This document shows, one piece after another, positions 28,931-38,264 of a stretch of 64,000 nucleotides of DNA. The stretch is taken from contig NZ_JAROAV010000008.1 of the NCBI RefSeq assembly GCF_029439465.1, forward strand, positions 124,001 through 188,000. The letters run 5' to 3'. Made by a program: the position numbers and the translations under genes. The DNA is from Luteipulveratus flavus (GTDB taxonomy: Bacteria; Actinomycetota; Actinomycetes; Actinomycetales; Dermatophilaceae). The notes beneath the pieces are model-generated. The model was not told the DNA's origin, did no database searches, and was given only the letters and a program-made list of their open reading frames with translations. Position 1 is the first letter of the stretch; each line of letters starts with the position of its first letter.

Positions 28931-29551
28931 CTAGTCGACGCCGCCGAGCCTCACCCTGCGCCCGTCGATGGCGAAGCCCTCGCGGGCCATCCGGCCGACG
29001 TACTCGACCAGCTGCGGGCGCTCCGCCTGCTTGATCCGCTCGGTGAGCGCCTCGACGTCGTCGTCGTCCTCGACCGGCACCACGCACTGGGCGACGATCA
29101 CCCCGGTGTCGACGCCCTCGTCCACGACGAACAGCGTCGCGCCGGCGACCTTCACGCCGTAGTCCAGCGCGTCGCGCGGTCCGTGGATCCCGGGGAAGGC
29201 CGGGAGCAGCGCGTTGTGGCTGTTGAGGTAGCGGCCGGCGAACCGGGCGAGGAAAGCAGGCCCGACGAGCTTGAGGAATCCGGCGGACACCACCAGCTCG
29301 GGCTCGTACGCGGCGACGTCGGCGGTCAGCGCGGCGTCCCACGTCTCCCGGGAGGTGAAGTCCCGGACGCGGCGGACGAAGGTCGGGATGCCGGCGCGCT
29401 CGGCTCGCGCCAGCCCCTCGATACCGTCGCGGTCCGCACCGACCGCGGCGATGCGCACGCCGTACGCCGGGTCCGCGCTCGCCTCGATCAGGGCCTGCAG
29501 GAGGGTGCCCGATCCGGAGACCAGGACGACGATCGGGGTCGGTGCTGTCAC
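28931..29551 (-). CDS. purN: Phosphoribosylglycinamide formyltransferase
   Basis: Third step of purine synthesis, formylating GAR with 10-formyl-THF. The 206-aa protein has the GAR phosphate loop VLVSGSGTLLQAL, the catalytic Asn/His region LNSHNALLPAFPG, and the Asp in DEGVDTGVIVAQ. The residue after the catalytic His is Asn instead of the usual Pro. GTG start at 29551. Followed by the ZTP riboswitch and purH. Confidence 0.95.
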   Translation of the reverse strand: MTAPTPIVVLVSGSGTLLQALIEASADPAYGVRIAAVGADRDGIEGLARAERAGIPTFVRRVRDFTSRETWDAALTADVAAYEPELVVSAGFLKLVGPAFLARFAGRYLNSHNALLPAFPGIHGPRDALDYGVKVAGATLFVVDEGVDTGVIVAQCVVPVEDDDDVEALTERIKQAERPQLVEYVGRMAREGFAIDGRRVRLGGVD

Positions 29552-29634
29552 GGCGGGAAGGCTACCGAGTCAGACCCCGGGCGCGGCCGCCGCAGGTGCT
29601 GGGAGAGGATGAGGGCCCAGCGACAAGGAGTGAT

Positions 29635-30030
29635 GTGACCGAGCAGAAGCGGGTGCTGCCACCCGGAGCCGTCCACTCACGTCGCGCTGCGTTCTACCTC
29701 CTGCTGGGGTTCCTCGCCTCGCTCATGCCGATGCCGTTCAACCTCGTCGCCCTCGTCCCGCTCGCCGTCGCCGTGTGGGCGTCGGTGCAGTGCCTGCGCG
29801 CCCTCGGCGCCTCGGGCGCTTCCAAGGGCATGCGGCTGTGGAGCGGCATCGGGCTCGCGCTGACGGTGGTGCTGTTCGTCATCGTCGCGATCCCGTACGC
29901 CTTCTACGAGTCGACCTTCGACTACCAGGAGTGCCAGGCCGGAGCCAACACTCAGGCCGCGCAGACGGCCTGCCAGACCCGGTTCGGCGAGAGCTCGGAC
30001 CTGCTGCACCGGTTCATGCGGGAGGGCTGA
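29635..30030 (+). CDS. Small membrane protein of unknown function
   Basis: A 131-aa protein with two to three hydrophobic helices (about 18-47 and 69-92) and a polar C-terminal tail holding two cysteines (YQECQAG, QTACQTRFG) that may form an outside disulfide. GTG at 29635 has AAGGAG upstream. Divergent from purN and convergent with DUF6350 (2 bp between stops). No family can be named with confidence. Confidence 0.7.
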   Translation: MTEQKRVLPPGAVHSRRAAFYLLLGFLASLMPMPFNLVALVPLAVAVWASVQCLRALGASGASKGMRLWSGIGLALTVVLFVIVAIPYAFYESTFDYQECQAGANTQAAQTACQTRFGESSDLLHRFMREG

Positions 30031-30032
30031 CC

Positions 30033-31247
30033 TCAGCGGCGGGTCCGCCACAGGTGCAGCGTCGTCGTGCTGACGAGCGCCCCGACGACGAGCTCGCCGA
30101 TCAGCAGCGGGATGGCCAGCACCGACGGACCCACGTAGTCCAGCCTGGAGCCGGCGACGCCCATGCTCCCGGCGTACGCCACCGCCACCACACCGACGCC
30201 CGCGAGCGTCGCGGCCACGACGGCGGTCTGGACCTTCGACCGCCAGGAGGCCAGGGCCGCGAGCCCGCGCAGGGTGTACCAGCCGACGAAGGCGCCGACG
30301 GCGACCGGCGCCAGCGGAGCCAGCGGCGCCCACCACGGAGCCGCGCCCGCCTCGGGAAGCGCACCGAGCACGGGGACGAGCGGCAGGATCCCCGGCGTGA
30401 CCGAGGCGTGGCCCACGGTGACCGCCCCCAGGTGCAGGCTCGCGCCGCTCAGCCAGGTCGCGGCGTAGGCGGCGAAGTTCGGAGCGGCGAACAGCTGGCC
30501 GCCGGTCAGGATCGTCCCGCCGATGATGCCGGCGTCCAGCTCGCCGTTGATCTGGGTCACCCGGCTCCAGGAGGTCACGACCGCGAGGAGTACGAGCGCC
30601 AGGCCGAGCGCCAGCAGGACGCCCGTGCCCACCAGGGCCGGACGCAACGCGCGGACCAGGACGGCCGGCCGCTCGCGCACCCAGCGGGCGGGCCGCGCGG
30701 AGGCGATGCCGTCGCCGCGGCGGTCGTCGCGCCACAGCGCCCACAGCACACCGAGGACCGCCACCACCACGGCACCGGGGACCACCAGGAGCGGGTTCGG
30801 GCGAGCGGGGCCGGTCCACCCGACGAGCGCGAGCACGACGCCGGTGAGGGCGTACCCGGCCACGTACGCCAGCGCGACCCGGAACCATAGGCCGCTCGTC
30901 CGCCGCGTCAGCTGCACCAGAACGCTGGTCGCGGCCAGACGGGCGAGCAGGACCGCGGCCGCCGTGAGCAGGAGAGGCGGTGCGACCACGCTCGCCCCGT
31001 CGTCCGGCACACCGAGCGGGGCGCGGTGGGCGAGGGTCCACCCGTCGGCGGCGATGCTGAGGGCGTCCGACCAGCTCGTGGTGCTGTGGGCGTCGGCGAA
31101 CCAGGCGGCCATCACCGGCAGGACCAGCAGCAGCGCGAGGGCGACCGCCCCGACCGCGCCGTACCCGGCGGCGGCGAGCAGCAGGCGTGGTGGCCGGTCG
31201 GTGGACGGCGTCGGGACGATCTGGCGGGTGCGTTCGAGCAGACTCAT
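30033..31247 (-). CDS. DUF6350 multipass membrane protein
   Basis: A 404-aa integral membrane protein with about ten hydrophobic helices, the first at residues 25-45 (LLLAAAGYGAVGAVALALLL). Position between purN and sucCD is the conserved context of DUF6350 in Actinobacteria. Function unknown. ATG at 31247 (MSLLERTRQIV) is preferred; the upstream open frame is encoded by an intergenic repeat. Confidence 0.8.
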   Translation of the reverse strand: MSLLERTRQIVPTPSTDRPPRLLLAAAGYGAVGAVALALLLVLPVMAAWFADAHSTTSWSDALSIAADGWTLAHRAPLGVPDDGASVVAPPLLLTAAAVLLARLAATSVLVQLTRRTSGLWFRVALAYVAGYALTGVVLALVGWTGPARPNPLLVVPGAVVVAVLGVLWALWRDDRRGDGIASARPARWVRERPAVLVRALRPALVGTGVLLALGLALVLLAVVTSWSRVTQINGELDAGIIGGTILTGGQLFAAPNFAAYAATWLSGASLHLGAVTVGHASVTPGILPLVPVLGALPEAGAAPWWAPLAPLAPVAVGAFVGWYTLRGLAALASWRSKVQTAVVAATLAGVGVVAVAYAGSMGVAGSRLDYVGPSVLAIPLLIGELVVGALVSTTTLHLWRTRR

Positions 31248-31302
31248 GGCCGCTCCATCGTCACCGCCGCGCACCCCGAACCCCGGGAGCCGCGCCGTCC
31301 CT

Positions 31303-31360
31303 CCGGCAAATCGTGGCCAGCAGTACAGCCATGCGTGTGCCGGGGGCCAGCTTCTGCCGG
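31303..31360. repeat. Palindromic repeat family B, diverged copy
   Basis: CCGGCAAATCGTGGCC and GGCCAGCTTCTGCCGG flank a core with CATGCGTGTGC. It has the same arm order and core as the units at 101-226, with several mismatches. Intergenic between DUF6350 and sucD. Confidence 0.7.
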
Positions 31361-31382
31361 ACAGGGCGGCGGGGGACGACGA

Positions 31383-31415
31383 ACGGCCGGTCATCCACGA
31401 GGGGTGACCGGCCGT
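31383..31415 (-). terminator. Hairpin terminator after sucCD
   Basis: Perfect 11-bp arms (31383-31393 with 31405-31415) 13 bp beyond the sucD stop codon, loop 11 nt. Confidence 0.7.
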
Positions 31416-31428
31416 CGTACGCGTGGAC

Positions 31429-32319
31429 CTACTTCGTGAGGCCCTGCATGATCTCGCGCATCAGCTCCGCGGTCTCGGACGGCGTCTTGCCGACCTTGAC
31501 GCCGGCGGCCTCGAGGGCTTCCTTCTTCGCGGCGGCCGTGCCGGAGGAGCCGGACACGATGGCGCCGGCGTGGCCCATGGTCTTGCCCTCCGGAGCGGTG
31601 AAGCCGGCGACGTAGCCGACGACCGGCTTGGTCACGTGGTCCTTGATGTACGCGGCCGCGCGCTCCTCGGCGTCGCCGCCGATCTCGCCGATCATGACGA
31701 TCGCGTCGGTCTCGTCGTCCTTCTCGAACGCCTCGAGCGCGTCGATGTGGGTGGTGCCGATGATCGGGTCGCCGCCGATGCCGATGGCCGAGGAGAAACC
31801 GAACTCCCGCAGCTCGTACATCATCTGGTACGTCAGCGTGCCCGACTTGGAGACCAGGCCGATGCGGCCGGGGCCGGCGATGTCGGCCGGGATGATGCCC
31901 GCGTTGGACTTCCCGGGGCTGATCAGGCCCGGGCAGTTCGGGCCGATGATGCGGGTCGCCTTGTTGACCGAGTAGTTGTAGAACTCCGCGGTGTCCTTGA
32001 CGGCGATGCCCTCGGTGATGACGACGGCCAGCGGGATCTCGGCGTCGATCGCCTCGATGACGGCCGACTTGGCGAACGCCGGCGGCACGAAGACGACCGA
32101 GACGTTGGCGCCGGTGGCCTCGATGGCTTCCTTGACCGTGCCGAAGACGGGGATCTGGTGCCCGCCGTCGAACTCGACCTCGGTGCCGGCCTTACGCGGG
32201 TTCACACCACCGACGATGGTGGTGCCGGACGCGAGCATGCGCTGGGTGTGCTTCATGCCCTCGGAGCCGGTCATGCCCTGGACGATGACCTTGCTGTCAG
32301 CGTTGAGAAAGATTGCCAT
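31429..32319 (-). CDS. sucD: Succinate--CoA ligase, ADP-forming, alpha subunit
   Basis: Substrate-level phosphorylation step of the TCA cycle. The 296-aa alpha subunit has the CoA-binding Rossmann motif ([15 protein letters not shown]), [10 protein letters not shown], the [12 protein letters not shown] loop and the phosphorylated active-site His in [12 protein letters not shown]. It follows sucC with a 12-bp gap. Confidence 0.97.
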   Translation of the reverse strand: MAIFLNADSKVIVQGMTGSEGMKHTQRMLASGTTIVGGVNPRKAGTEVEFDGGHQIPVFGTVKEAIEATGANVSVVFVPPAFAKSAVIEAIDAEIPLAVVITEGIAVKDTAEFYNYSVNKATRIIGPNCPGLISPGKSNAGIIPADIAGPGRIGLVSKSGTLTYQMMYELREFGFSSAIGIGGDPIIGTTHIDALEAFEKDDETDAIVMIGEIGGDAEERAAAYIKDHVTKPVVGYVAGFTAPEGKTMGHAGAIVSGSSGTAAAKKEALEAAGVKVGKTPSETAELMREIMQGLTK

Positions 32320-32331
32320 TGCTCCGGGTCC

Positions 32332-33525
32332 TTACTTCGCCGCGGCGAGCTCGGCGGCCTTGGCCGCGGCGCCGTCCATGGTCTCTTCGATGGTGACGAG
32401 CGGGTGGTTGCGCTCGGCGAGGATGCGGCGACCCTCCTCGACGTTGTTGCCGTCCAGGCGGACGACGAGCGGCTTGGTCGCCTCGTCGCCCAGCTTGTCC
32501 AGGGCGCCGACGATGCCGTTGGCGACCGCGTCGCAGGCGGTGATGCCGCCGAAGACGTTCACGAACACGCTCTTGACCTGCTCGTCACCGAGGATGACGT
32601 GCAGACCGTTGGCCATGACCTCGGCCGAGGCGCCGCCGCCGATGTCGAGGAAGTTGGCCGGCTTGGGGTGCTCGCCCGCACCGCCCGTGACCTTCTCACC
32701 CGCGTACGCGACGACGTCCAGGGTCGACATGACCAGGCCCGCGCCGTTGCCGATGATGCCGACGTCGCCGTCGAGCTTGACGTAGTTGAGGCCCTTCTCC
32801 TTGGCCTGTGCCTCCAGCGGGTCGGCGGCGGCCTTGTCCTCCAGCGCCGCGTGCTCCGGCTGGCGGAAGTCGGCGTTGCCGTCCAGCGTGACCTTGCCGT
32901 CGAGGGCGACGATCTCGCCGTCGTCGGTCTTGACCAGCGGGTTGACCTCGACCAGGGTCGCGTCCTCGTCGCGGTAGACCTCCCACAGCTTCTGCAGGAC
33001 GGGCACGATCTTGGCGCCCGTCTCGGCGTCGAAGCGGGCGGCGTCCACGATCTCGCGGGCCTTCGCCTCATCGATGCCGACGTTCGGGTCGACGGCGACG
33101 CGGGCCAGCGCCTCCGGACGCTCGACCGCCAGCTGCTCGATGTCCATGCCGCCCTCCTTGGAGCACATGGCGAGGTAGCGACGCTCGGCACGGTCCAGCA
33201 GGATCGAGAAGTAGTACTCCTCGGCGATCTTGGCGCCCTGGGCGATCATCACGGTGCCGACGGTGTGGCCCTTGATGTCCATGCCGAGGATCTGCGCGGC
33301 GTGCTGCTCGGCCTCGTCCGCGGACTTGGCGACCTTGACGCCGCCGGCCTTACCGCGACCGCCGGTCTTGACCTGTGCCTTGACGACGGTGACCCCGCCC
33401 GACCTGGCACCGATCTCCTCGGCCGCGGCCTTGGCGTCCGCCGGCGTCGTGGCGACCTTGCCCGCCAGCACCGGTACACCGTGCGCCTCGAACATGTCGC
33501 GCGCTTGGTACTCGAAAAGATCCAC
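32332..33525 (-). CDS. sucC: Succinate--CoA ligase, ADP-forming, beta subunit
   Basis: Nucleotide-binding partner of SucD. The 397-aa protein begins [19 protein letters not shown], has the ATP-grasp region [20 protein letters not shown], the magnesium ligands VEVNPLVKT and the conserved [20 protein letters not shown] start at 33525. A CRP-like palindrome lies about 157 bp upstream. Confidence 0.97.
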   Translation of the reverse strand: MDLFEYQARDMFEAHGVPVLAGKVATTPADAKAAAEEIGARSGGVTVVKAQVKTGGRGKAGGVKVAKSADEAEQHAAQILGMDIKGHTVGTVMIAQGAKIAEEYYFSILLDRAERRYLAMCSKEGGMDIEQLAVERPEALARVAVDPNVGIDEAKAREIVDAARFDAETGAKIVPVLQKLWEVYRDEDATLVEVNPLVKTDDGEIVALDGKVTLDGNADFRQPEHAALEDKAAADPLEAQAKEKGLNYVKLDGDVGIIGNGAGLVMSTLDVVAYAGEKVTGGAGEHPKPANFLDIGGGASAEVMANGLHVILGDEQVKSVFVNVFGGITACDAVANGIVGALDKLGDEATKPLVVRLDGNNVEEGRRILAERNHPLVTIEETMDGAAAKAAELAAAK

Positions 33526-33674
33526 GGGGAATCTGCTCCATCGTCATTGAAGGGATCGTCCTTGGTGAGGGTATCCCCGCGCCGAGGGGCCGCTGACGGC
33601 GAGCAGCGCGGACCACGCTCACGCGCAACGTTCTACACCCGCGAGGCCGCGAAGCCGTACTCGGGGAACGTGCG

Positions 33675-33690
33675 CGTGAGCGGGGTCACA
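33675..33690. promoter_or_regulatory. CRP/GlxR-like operator upstream of sucC
   Basis: CGTGAGCGGGGTCACA matches 9 of 10 positions of TGTGA-N6-TCACA and closely resembles the sdhC site (CGTGACCGGGGTCACG). It lies between the end of the M28 gene and sucC, centred about 157 bp before the sucC start. The rest of this 169-bp spacer holds nothing else clear. Confidence 0.5.
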
Positions 33691-33694
33691 CGGG

Positions 33695-34699
33695 TCAGGC
33701 GGCCTTCGGGACCGTGATCGTGTTGAGGTCCTTCGTGGCGTACGACCACACCATGGCGCCGATGGTGTCGGTGTTCTTGTCGAGCGCGTCCAGGTCCAGG
33801 TTCTGGCTGGTGTCGCACGACTGGTGGTAGCAGGGATCGAACTCAGCGCCCGCCTCGCCGCCCCACTTGTCCGCCTGCGCCTGGGACTTGGTCTCCTCGC
33901 CGCCGGAGTAGACGCCACCGGTCGGGATGCCGGCGTCGATGAACGCCGCGTGGTCGCTGCGGCCCTGCGGGTCGGTGTACTCCCACTTCACACCGACCTC
34001 GTCGTAGTGCGCGGTGAGATCGTCACGGATGCCGTTGCCGTTGGAGTTGTCGTCGTAGACGAAGTAGCCGGGGTTCGGCGAGGCGATCATGTCGAAGTTG
34101 GTGTAGCTCGCGATGGCCGACGTGTCGCCGCTGCTGAGCGAGTCGACGTAGTGGGTCGAGCCGTAGAGGCCCTGCTCCTCGGCGCCCCAGAACGCGAACC
34201 GCACGGTGTTCGTGGGCTTCTCGCCGGACTTCGCGTACGTCAGGGCGGTCTCCAGGACGCCGGCGGTGCCGCTGCCGTTGTCGTTGATGCCGGGCCCCTC
34301 CTCGACGCTGTCCAGGTGCGAGCCGAACATCACGACCTTGCCGGACGTGCCGCCCGGCCAGTCGGCGATGACGTTGTACGACGTGCCGTTCGGGCTGTCG
34401 AACTCCTGGACGGTGGTCGTGAAGCCGGCCTCGTCCAGCTTGCCCTTCACGTAGTCGACCGACGCCTGGTAGCCGGCGCTGCCGGCGGCGCGGTTGCCCC
34501 CGTTGTCGTCGGCGATCTTCTGCAGCTGGTCCAGGTGGGCCTTGGTCGCGTCGACCGGGATGTCGGGTCCGGCGAGGGTCGGCACGGCGGCGAGACCGGT
34601 CCGCTCGGGTGCGCTGATGGCTCCGGCCACGCTGGGGTGGGCGAACGTCGCGGCAGCGACGACTCCGGTCAGGGCGGCCAGGGGGCGCAGGTACGGCAT
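33695..34699 (-). CDS. Secreted M28 family aminopeptidase
   Basis: A 334-aa exported zinc aminopeptidase resembling the Streptomyces griseus enzyme. A signal peptide (RPLAALTGVVAAATFAHPSVAGA) is followed by the catalytic domain: GSHLDSVEEGPGINDNGSGT supplies the His and bridging Asp, FWGAEEQGLYGS the catalytic Glu and its neighbour, NFDMIASPNPGY an Asp, and CYHQSCDTSQN the last His within a probable disulfide. ATG at 34699 has GGAGGAG upstream. Likely releases free amino acids from peptides made by the other secreted proteases. Confidence 0.93.
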   Translation of the reverse strand: MPYLRPLAALTGVVAAATFAHPSVAGAISAPERTGLAAVPTLAGPDIPVDATKAHLDQLQKIADDNGGNRAAGSAGYQASVDYVKGKLDEAGFTTTVQEFDSPNGTSYNVIADWPGGTSGKVVMFGSHLDSVEEGPGINDNGSGTAGVLETALTYAKSGEKPTNTVRFAFWGAEEQGLYGSTHYVDSLSSGDTSAIASYTNFDMIASPNPGYFVYDDNSNGNGIRDDLTAHYDEVGVKWEYTDPQGRSDHAAFIDAGIPTGGVYSGGEETKSQAQADKWGGEAGAEFDPCYHQSCDTSQNLDLDALDKNTDTIGAMVWSYATKDLNTITVPKAA

Positions 34700-34897
34700 G
34701 GGTCTCCTCCGTCGGTTCACCCGACCGGTCGGCCGGGTGGCCCTCCACGCTGTCGGCCGTGGCGTCGTCTGTGAACCGCGGATGTCGAGAGTGAGTCCGT
34801 TCCTGACCGGAACATGGCCGGCCGCGGAGGTCGCCTTGGTACGCCGGGGCGGGCGGCCCGCCGCGGGGCTCCGTTCACCGTCGCGCCCCGGAACGGG

Positions 34898-34933
34898 GAA
34901 CGGCCCCCGGAGCCGCAGCTCCGGGGGCCGTTC
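34898..34933 (-). terminator. Hairpin terminator after the M4 protease gene
   Basis: A perfect 16-bp stem (34898-34913 with 34918-34933) and a CGCA loop, 24 bp past the M4 stop. Confidence 0.85.
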
Positions 34934-34957
34934 GGTGGACCGTCACGAGGTGATCGG

Positions 34958-36526
34958 TCAGGGGGTCTCGGCCTGCTTCGGCACACCGATCGCGTCGAAC
35001 GCCTTGGCGACGCCGACGCTCTGCGCCGAGCCCGCGCCGTACAGGTCCTTGGCGGACTTGATCGCGGCGTCGCGAGCGGCCGGGTAGTCGCTGCGCTTGG
35101 TCAGGTAGACCGACAGCGCGCGGTACCAGACCTTCTCGGCGGCGTCGCGGCCCACGCCGGTCACCGTCGAGCCGTCACACGTCGGGCTGTTGTACGCCAC
35201 GCCGTTGACCGTCTTGGCGCCCGAGCCCTCCGAGGCCAGGAAGAACCAGTGGTTCAGCGGGCCCGAGGAGTAGTGCGGGTCGAGCTTCTTGACCGTGGAG
35301 TCCCAGCAGTCGCGGGACTTGCCGTCCTTGGAGGGCTGGTCCATGTACCGCAGCGGCTTGCCGTCGCCGCGGATGTTGATCTCCTCGCCGATCAGGTAGT
35401 CACCCGGGTCGGAGGCATTGGCGGCGTTCCACTCCACGGCGGTGCCGAAGATGTCGGAGGTCGCCTCGTTCAGACCGCCCGCGTCGCCGCGGTAGACCAG
35501 GCCTGCGGTGTTCTCGGTGACACCGTGGCTCATCTCGTGGCCGGAGACGTCGAGCGAGGTCAGCGGGTTGGCGTTGTTGATGCCGTCGCCGTACGTCATC
35601 TGCGTGCCGTCCCAGAACGCGTTGACGTACGCGTCGCCGTAGTGCACCCGGGAGGGAGCGCCCTTGCCGGTGTCCCAGATGCCGCGCCGGCCGAGCACAG
35701 TGTTGTAGTAGTCGTACGTCTTGTCCGCGCCGTACTGCGCGTCGACGGCGGCCGACTGCCGGTCGGTGGTGGAGCCGTTGCCCCACACGTCGTCGGCGTC
35801 GGTGAACTGCGTGCCCGTGCCCTTGGTGGCGCCGTTGAGGTCGGTGGTGAACGCACCGGTCGTCGGGTTCTTCAGCTGGTAGGACGGGGCCGCGCCGCTG
35901 GTGGACAGGGTCACGTCGCCGACGTGGATGCCGTGGCCGGTGCCGTCGGCGATCTCGTCCCAGCTGTCCAGCACCTTGCCGTTGCGGGCGTCGACGAACG
36001 TGTGCAGCCGCGACGGGGTCTGGTCGGCGCGGACGCCGCTGCGCAGGATGTCGTACGCCAGCCGCGGGCCGTGGTCGGTGACCAGGACGACGAGCTCGGT
36101 CGTGGTCGAGGCGGCCTTGAGGTCACCGACGGCGACCTTGCTCGCGGCGGCCGAGCGGGACAGCGAGGCGCTGGTCGACGCGACGGCGACGGACGCCCGG
36201 CCCGATGTGCCGGCGAGAGCACCCTTGCCGTTGCGGTGGGCGACGAAGTCCCCGCCGACGACGCGCAGGCCCTGGAAGGTGCGCTCGTACCGGACGTGGG
36301 TCGTGCCGTCGCGGTCGCTCACGACCGTCTTGACCTGGAGGGCCTCGCCCGAGCCCAGGTGCAGAGCGGCGGCCATGTCGGCGACGCGTGACTTCTCGAC
36401 GGCCACGGAGGCCGGCCCGGACGGAGCCGGGCTCGCCGAGCCGAGGCCAGCGGCGTGGGCGGACAGGGGTGCGGCGACGGCCAGAGCCAGACAGGTCGTG
36501 CCGGCAGCCATGGTGATGCGCTTCAC
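34958..36526 (-). CDS. Secreted M4 family metalloprotease (thermolysin-like)
   Basis: A 522-aa preproenzyme with a signal peptide (about 1-26), an FTP/PepSY-type propeptide (VRYERTFQGLRVVGGDFVAH, YDILRSGV) and a mature thermolysin domain. The zinc site is HEMSH at residues about 330-334 in SGHEMSHGVTENTAGL, with the third ligand in GGLNEATSDIFGT and the catalytic His region near LNHWFFLASEG. GTG start at 36526 with GAGGAG upstream. Confidence 0.95.
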   Translation of the reverse strand: MKRITMAAGTTCLALAVAAPLSAHAAGLGSASPAPSGPASVAVEKSRVADMAAALHLGSGEALQVKTVVSDRDGTTHVRYERTFQGLRVVGGDFVAHRNGKGALAGTSGRASVAVASTSASLSRSAAASKVAVGDLKAASTTTELVVLVTDHGPRLAYDILRSGVRADQTPSRLHTFVDARNGKVLDSWDEIADGTGHGIHVGDVTLSTSGAAPSYQLKNPTTGAFTTDLNGATKGTGTQFTDADDVWGNGSTTDRQSAAVDAQYGADKTYDYYNTVLGRRGIWDTGKGAPSRVHYGDAYVNAFWDGTQMTYGDGINNANPLTSLDVSGHEMSHGVTENTAGLVYRGDAGGLNEATSDIFGTAVEWNAANASDPGDYLIGEEINIRGDGKPLRYMDQPSKDGKSRDCWDSTVKKLDPHYSSGPLNHWFFLASEGSGAKTVNGVAYNSPTCDGSTVTGVGRDAAEKVWYRALSVYLTKRSDYPAARDAAIKSAKDLYGAGSAQSVGVAKAFDAIGVPKQAETP

Positions 36527-36643
36527 GAATGAAACTCCTCTCGACGCGGTGCGCGACGGGGGTGGCGCACCGACCTTCAGGAGGATGCCGCAGCAGGGCC
36601 GATCATGGGCGGCAACGGCGGAACTCGTCGCGGGTCGCGCGGA

Positions 36644-37054
36644 TCAGGCCTGGGCGGAGGTGCCGACGTGCTCTCGGACCCAGCCGACGATCTCGCCGGT
36701 CGTGGCGCCCGGGGTGAACACCTTCTGCACGCCCATCCGCGCCAGCTCGGGCACGTCCTCGTCGGGGATGATCCCGCCGCCGAAGACCACGATGTCGGCG
36801 GCGTCGCGCTCGCGCAGCAGCTCGGTGACGCGAGCGAACTGCGTCATGTGGGCCCCGGAGAGGACCGAGAGGCCCACGGCGTCGGCGTCCTCCTGGATGG
36901 CGGCCTCCACGATCTGCTCCGGCGTCTGGTGCAGACCGGTGTAGATGACCTCCATGCCCGCGTCCCGCAGGGCGCGGGCGACGACCTTGGCTCCCCGGTC
37001 GTGCCCGTCCAGTCCGGGCTTGGCGACGACGACGCGCAACGGTGCGGCACTCAT
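36644..37054 (-). CDS. Standalone cobalamin-binding domain protein (methylmalonyl-CoA mutase C-terminal type)
   Basis: A 136-aa protein consisting of one B12-binding domain. It has [20 protein letters not shown], containing the D-x-H-x-x-G motif whose His ligates cobalt, then GLSVLSGAH and [11 protein letters not shown]. It could be the small subunit of a split mutase such as isobutyryl- or methylmalonyl-CoA mutase, or a B12-dependent regulator; no large subunit is in the window. ATG at 37054 gives the usual length of 135-140 aa. Confidence 0.92.
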   Translation of the reverse strand: MSAAPLRVVVAKPGLDGHDRGAKVVARALRDAGMEVIYTGLHQTPEQIVEAAIQEDADAVGLSVLSGAHMTQFARVTELLRERDAADIVVFGGGIIPDEDVPELARMGVQKVFTPGATTGEIVGWVREHVGTSAQA

Positions 37055-37201
37055 GGGTCGCAGCGTAGCTCTCGGTGAGACGGCGCTCACACGCGCCTGG
37101 GCGCTGATAGCACCATCTGTGACCCACGTCGCTACTCATCGGTAAGGAGAGACAGAGGTCACACGAATGTCTGCGAAACCGCGCGTTCACAGGTGATCAG
37201 G

Positions 37202-37276
37202 CGAACAGATCAGCGGGCTCGGCCCCTTTCGTCCACAGATTTCGTCGCGTTCGGGCCACGTCACGAACAGATCACG
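37202..37276. promoter_or_regulatory. Repeated motifs upstream of the M23 peptidase gene
   Basis: CGAACAGATCA occurs at 37202-37212 and again at 37264-37274. The second copy is part of a tandem TCACG-N6-TCACG (37261-37276), a direct-repeat arrangement like that of MtrA-type sites that control cell-wall hydrolases. This is a suggestion only; the rest of the 272-bp spacer (37055-37326) shows no riboswitch. Confidence 0.3.
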
Positions 37277-37326
37277 TTAGGGTTGCGCCCGGCCCACCGT
37301 CCCCCATTGCAGAAGTTGGTGCCATC

Positions 37327-38199
37327 TTGTCCCGGAACTATCAGGGGCGTCACCGCGCTGTGTCGATCTCTCCGATGCAGAGCGCACGGGTCGCACTACC
37401 CGCTCTCGCAGCCGCGTCTCTCACCGTCGCCGCCGCCGGCACGGCGTTCGCGACCGATGGAGGCTCGCAGGCCAGCAGCGGTCACCTCACCACCGGCGCA
37501 GCGGACACCACGCAGTGGACCCGCGGTCAGGCCCAGACGGCCTCCCGGTCCATGTCGACCGTCGCGTCCAGCTCCGCCGCCGCCAAGGCGCGCACGGCCG
37601 CCGCCGCGAAGACGCGGGCCCGGATCGACGCGGCCAACAAGGCGCTCACCGCCAAGAACTTCGCTGCACGTCGCGCCGCGCTGGGTGCGATCGACTCCAG
37701 CAACGGCACCATGACCAGCTACTCGGCCCCCGCGCCGAAGCCGGCCGCCAAGCCCGCCGCGCCCGCTCCCCGGGTCAGCCGGTCCGCGCCCGCTCCGCAG
37801 GCGCCCTCGACCAGCAACGGCTGGGTCCGCCCGCTCAGCGGCGGCACGTACACCTCCGGCTTCGGCAGCCGTTGGGGCCGGCTGCACGCCGGTGTCGACT
37901 TCGCCACCCCGATCGGCACCACCCTGCGCGCCATGAACGACGGCGAGATCACCGCGGTGGGCTACTACGGCGGCCAGGGCCTGCGGGTCAACATCCGCTT
38001 CGACAACGGCACCGAGGCCGTCTACGCGCACATGTCGCGCGCGACGGTGTCCGTCGGCGAGCACGTGTCGGCCGGCGAGCGCCTCGGCCTGTCGGGCAAC
38101 ACCGGCAACTCCACCGGGCCGCACCTGCACCTGGAGATCCACATCGGCGGGGAGCCCATCAACCCCTACCCGTGGCTGTCCGCGCGAGGGCTCATCTGA
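37327..38199 (+). CDS. Secreted M23 family (LysM-less) peptidoglycan endopeptidase
   Basis: A 290-aa exported protein. The N-terminus has a long signal region (ARVALPALAAASLTVAAAGTAFA), then an Ala-rich coiled or helical linker (about 60-125), a Pro/Ala-rich segment, and the M23 LytM domain (about 165-290). Zinc and catalytic residues are seen in GRLHAGVDFATPIGT, YAHMSRATVS and TGPHLHLEIHI. The start shown is TTG at 37327 (SRNYQGRHRA); ATG at 37375 is an alternative that keeps the signal peptide. Probably cleaves peptide cross-links during growth. Confidence 0.88.
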   Translation: MSRNYQGRHRAVSISPMQSARVALPALAAASLTVAAAGTAFATDGGSQASSGHLTTGAADTTQWTRGQAQTASRSMSTVASSSAAAKARTAAAAKTRARIDAANKALTAKNFAARRAALGAIDSSNGTMTSYSAPAPKPAAKPAAPAPRVSRSAPAPQAPSTSNGWVRPLSGGTYTSGFGSRWGRLHAGVDFATPIGTTLRAMNDGEITAVGYYGGQGLRVNIRFDNGTEAVYAHMSRATVSVGEHVSAGERLGLSGNTGNSTGPHLHLEIHIGGEPINPYPWLSARGLI

Positions 38200-38212
38200 G
38201 TCCCAGCGCCTT

Positions 38213-38264
38213 GACGACGGCGAAGGCCGCCACCCCAGGTCGGGTGGCGGCCTTCGCCGTCGTC
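38213..38264. terminator. Very long bidirectional hairpin terminator
   Basis: Perfect 22-bp arms (38213-38234 with 38243-38264) with an 8-nt loop fill the gap between the convergent M23 and pcrA genes, ending exactly at the pcrA stop codon. Confidence 0.9.

Noticed and set aside
31423-33717. Open frame of 764 codons on the plus strand across sucCD
   Set aside because: Shadow of sucC and sucD; its translation is a low-complexity Leu/Val/Asp/Arg sequence without domains.
37055-37326. c-di-AMP (ydaO) riboswitch before the M23 peptidase gene
   Set aside because: Such RNAs often precede wall hydrolases in Actinobacteria, but the conserved ydaO blocks were not found in this spacer.
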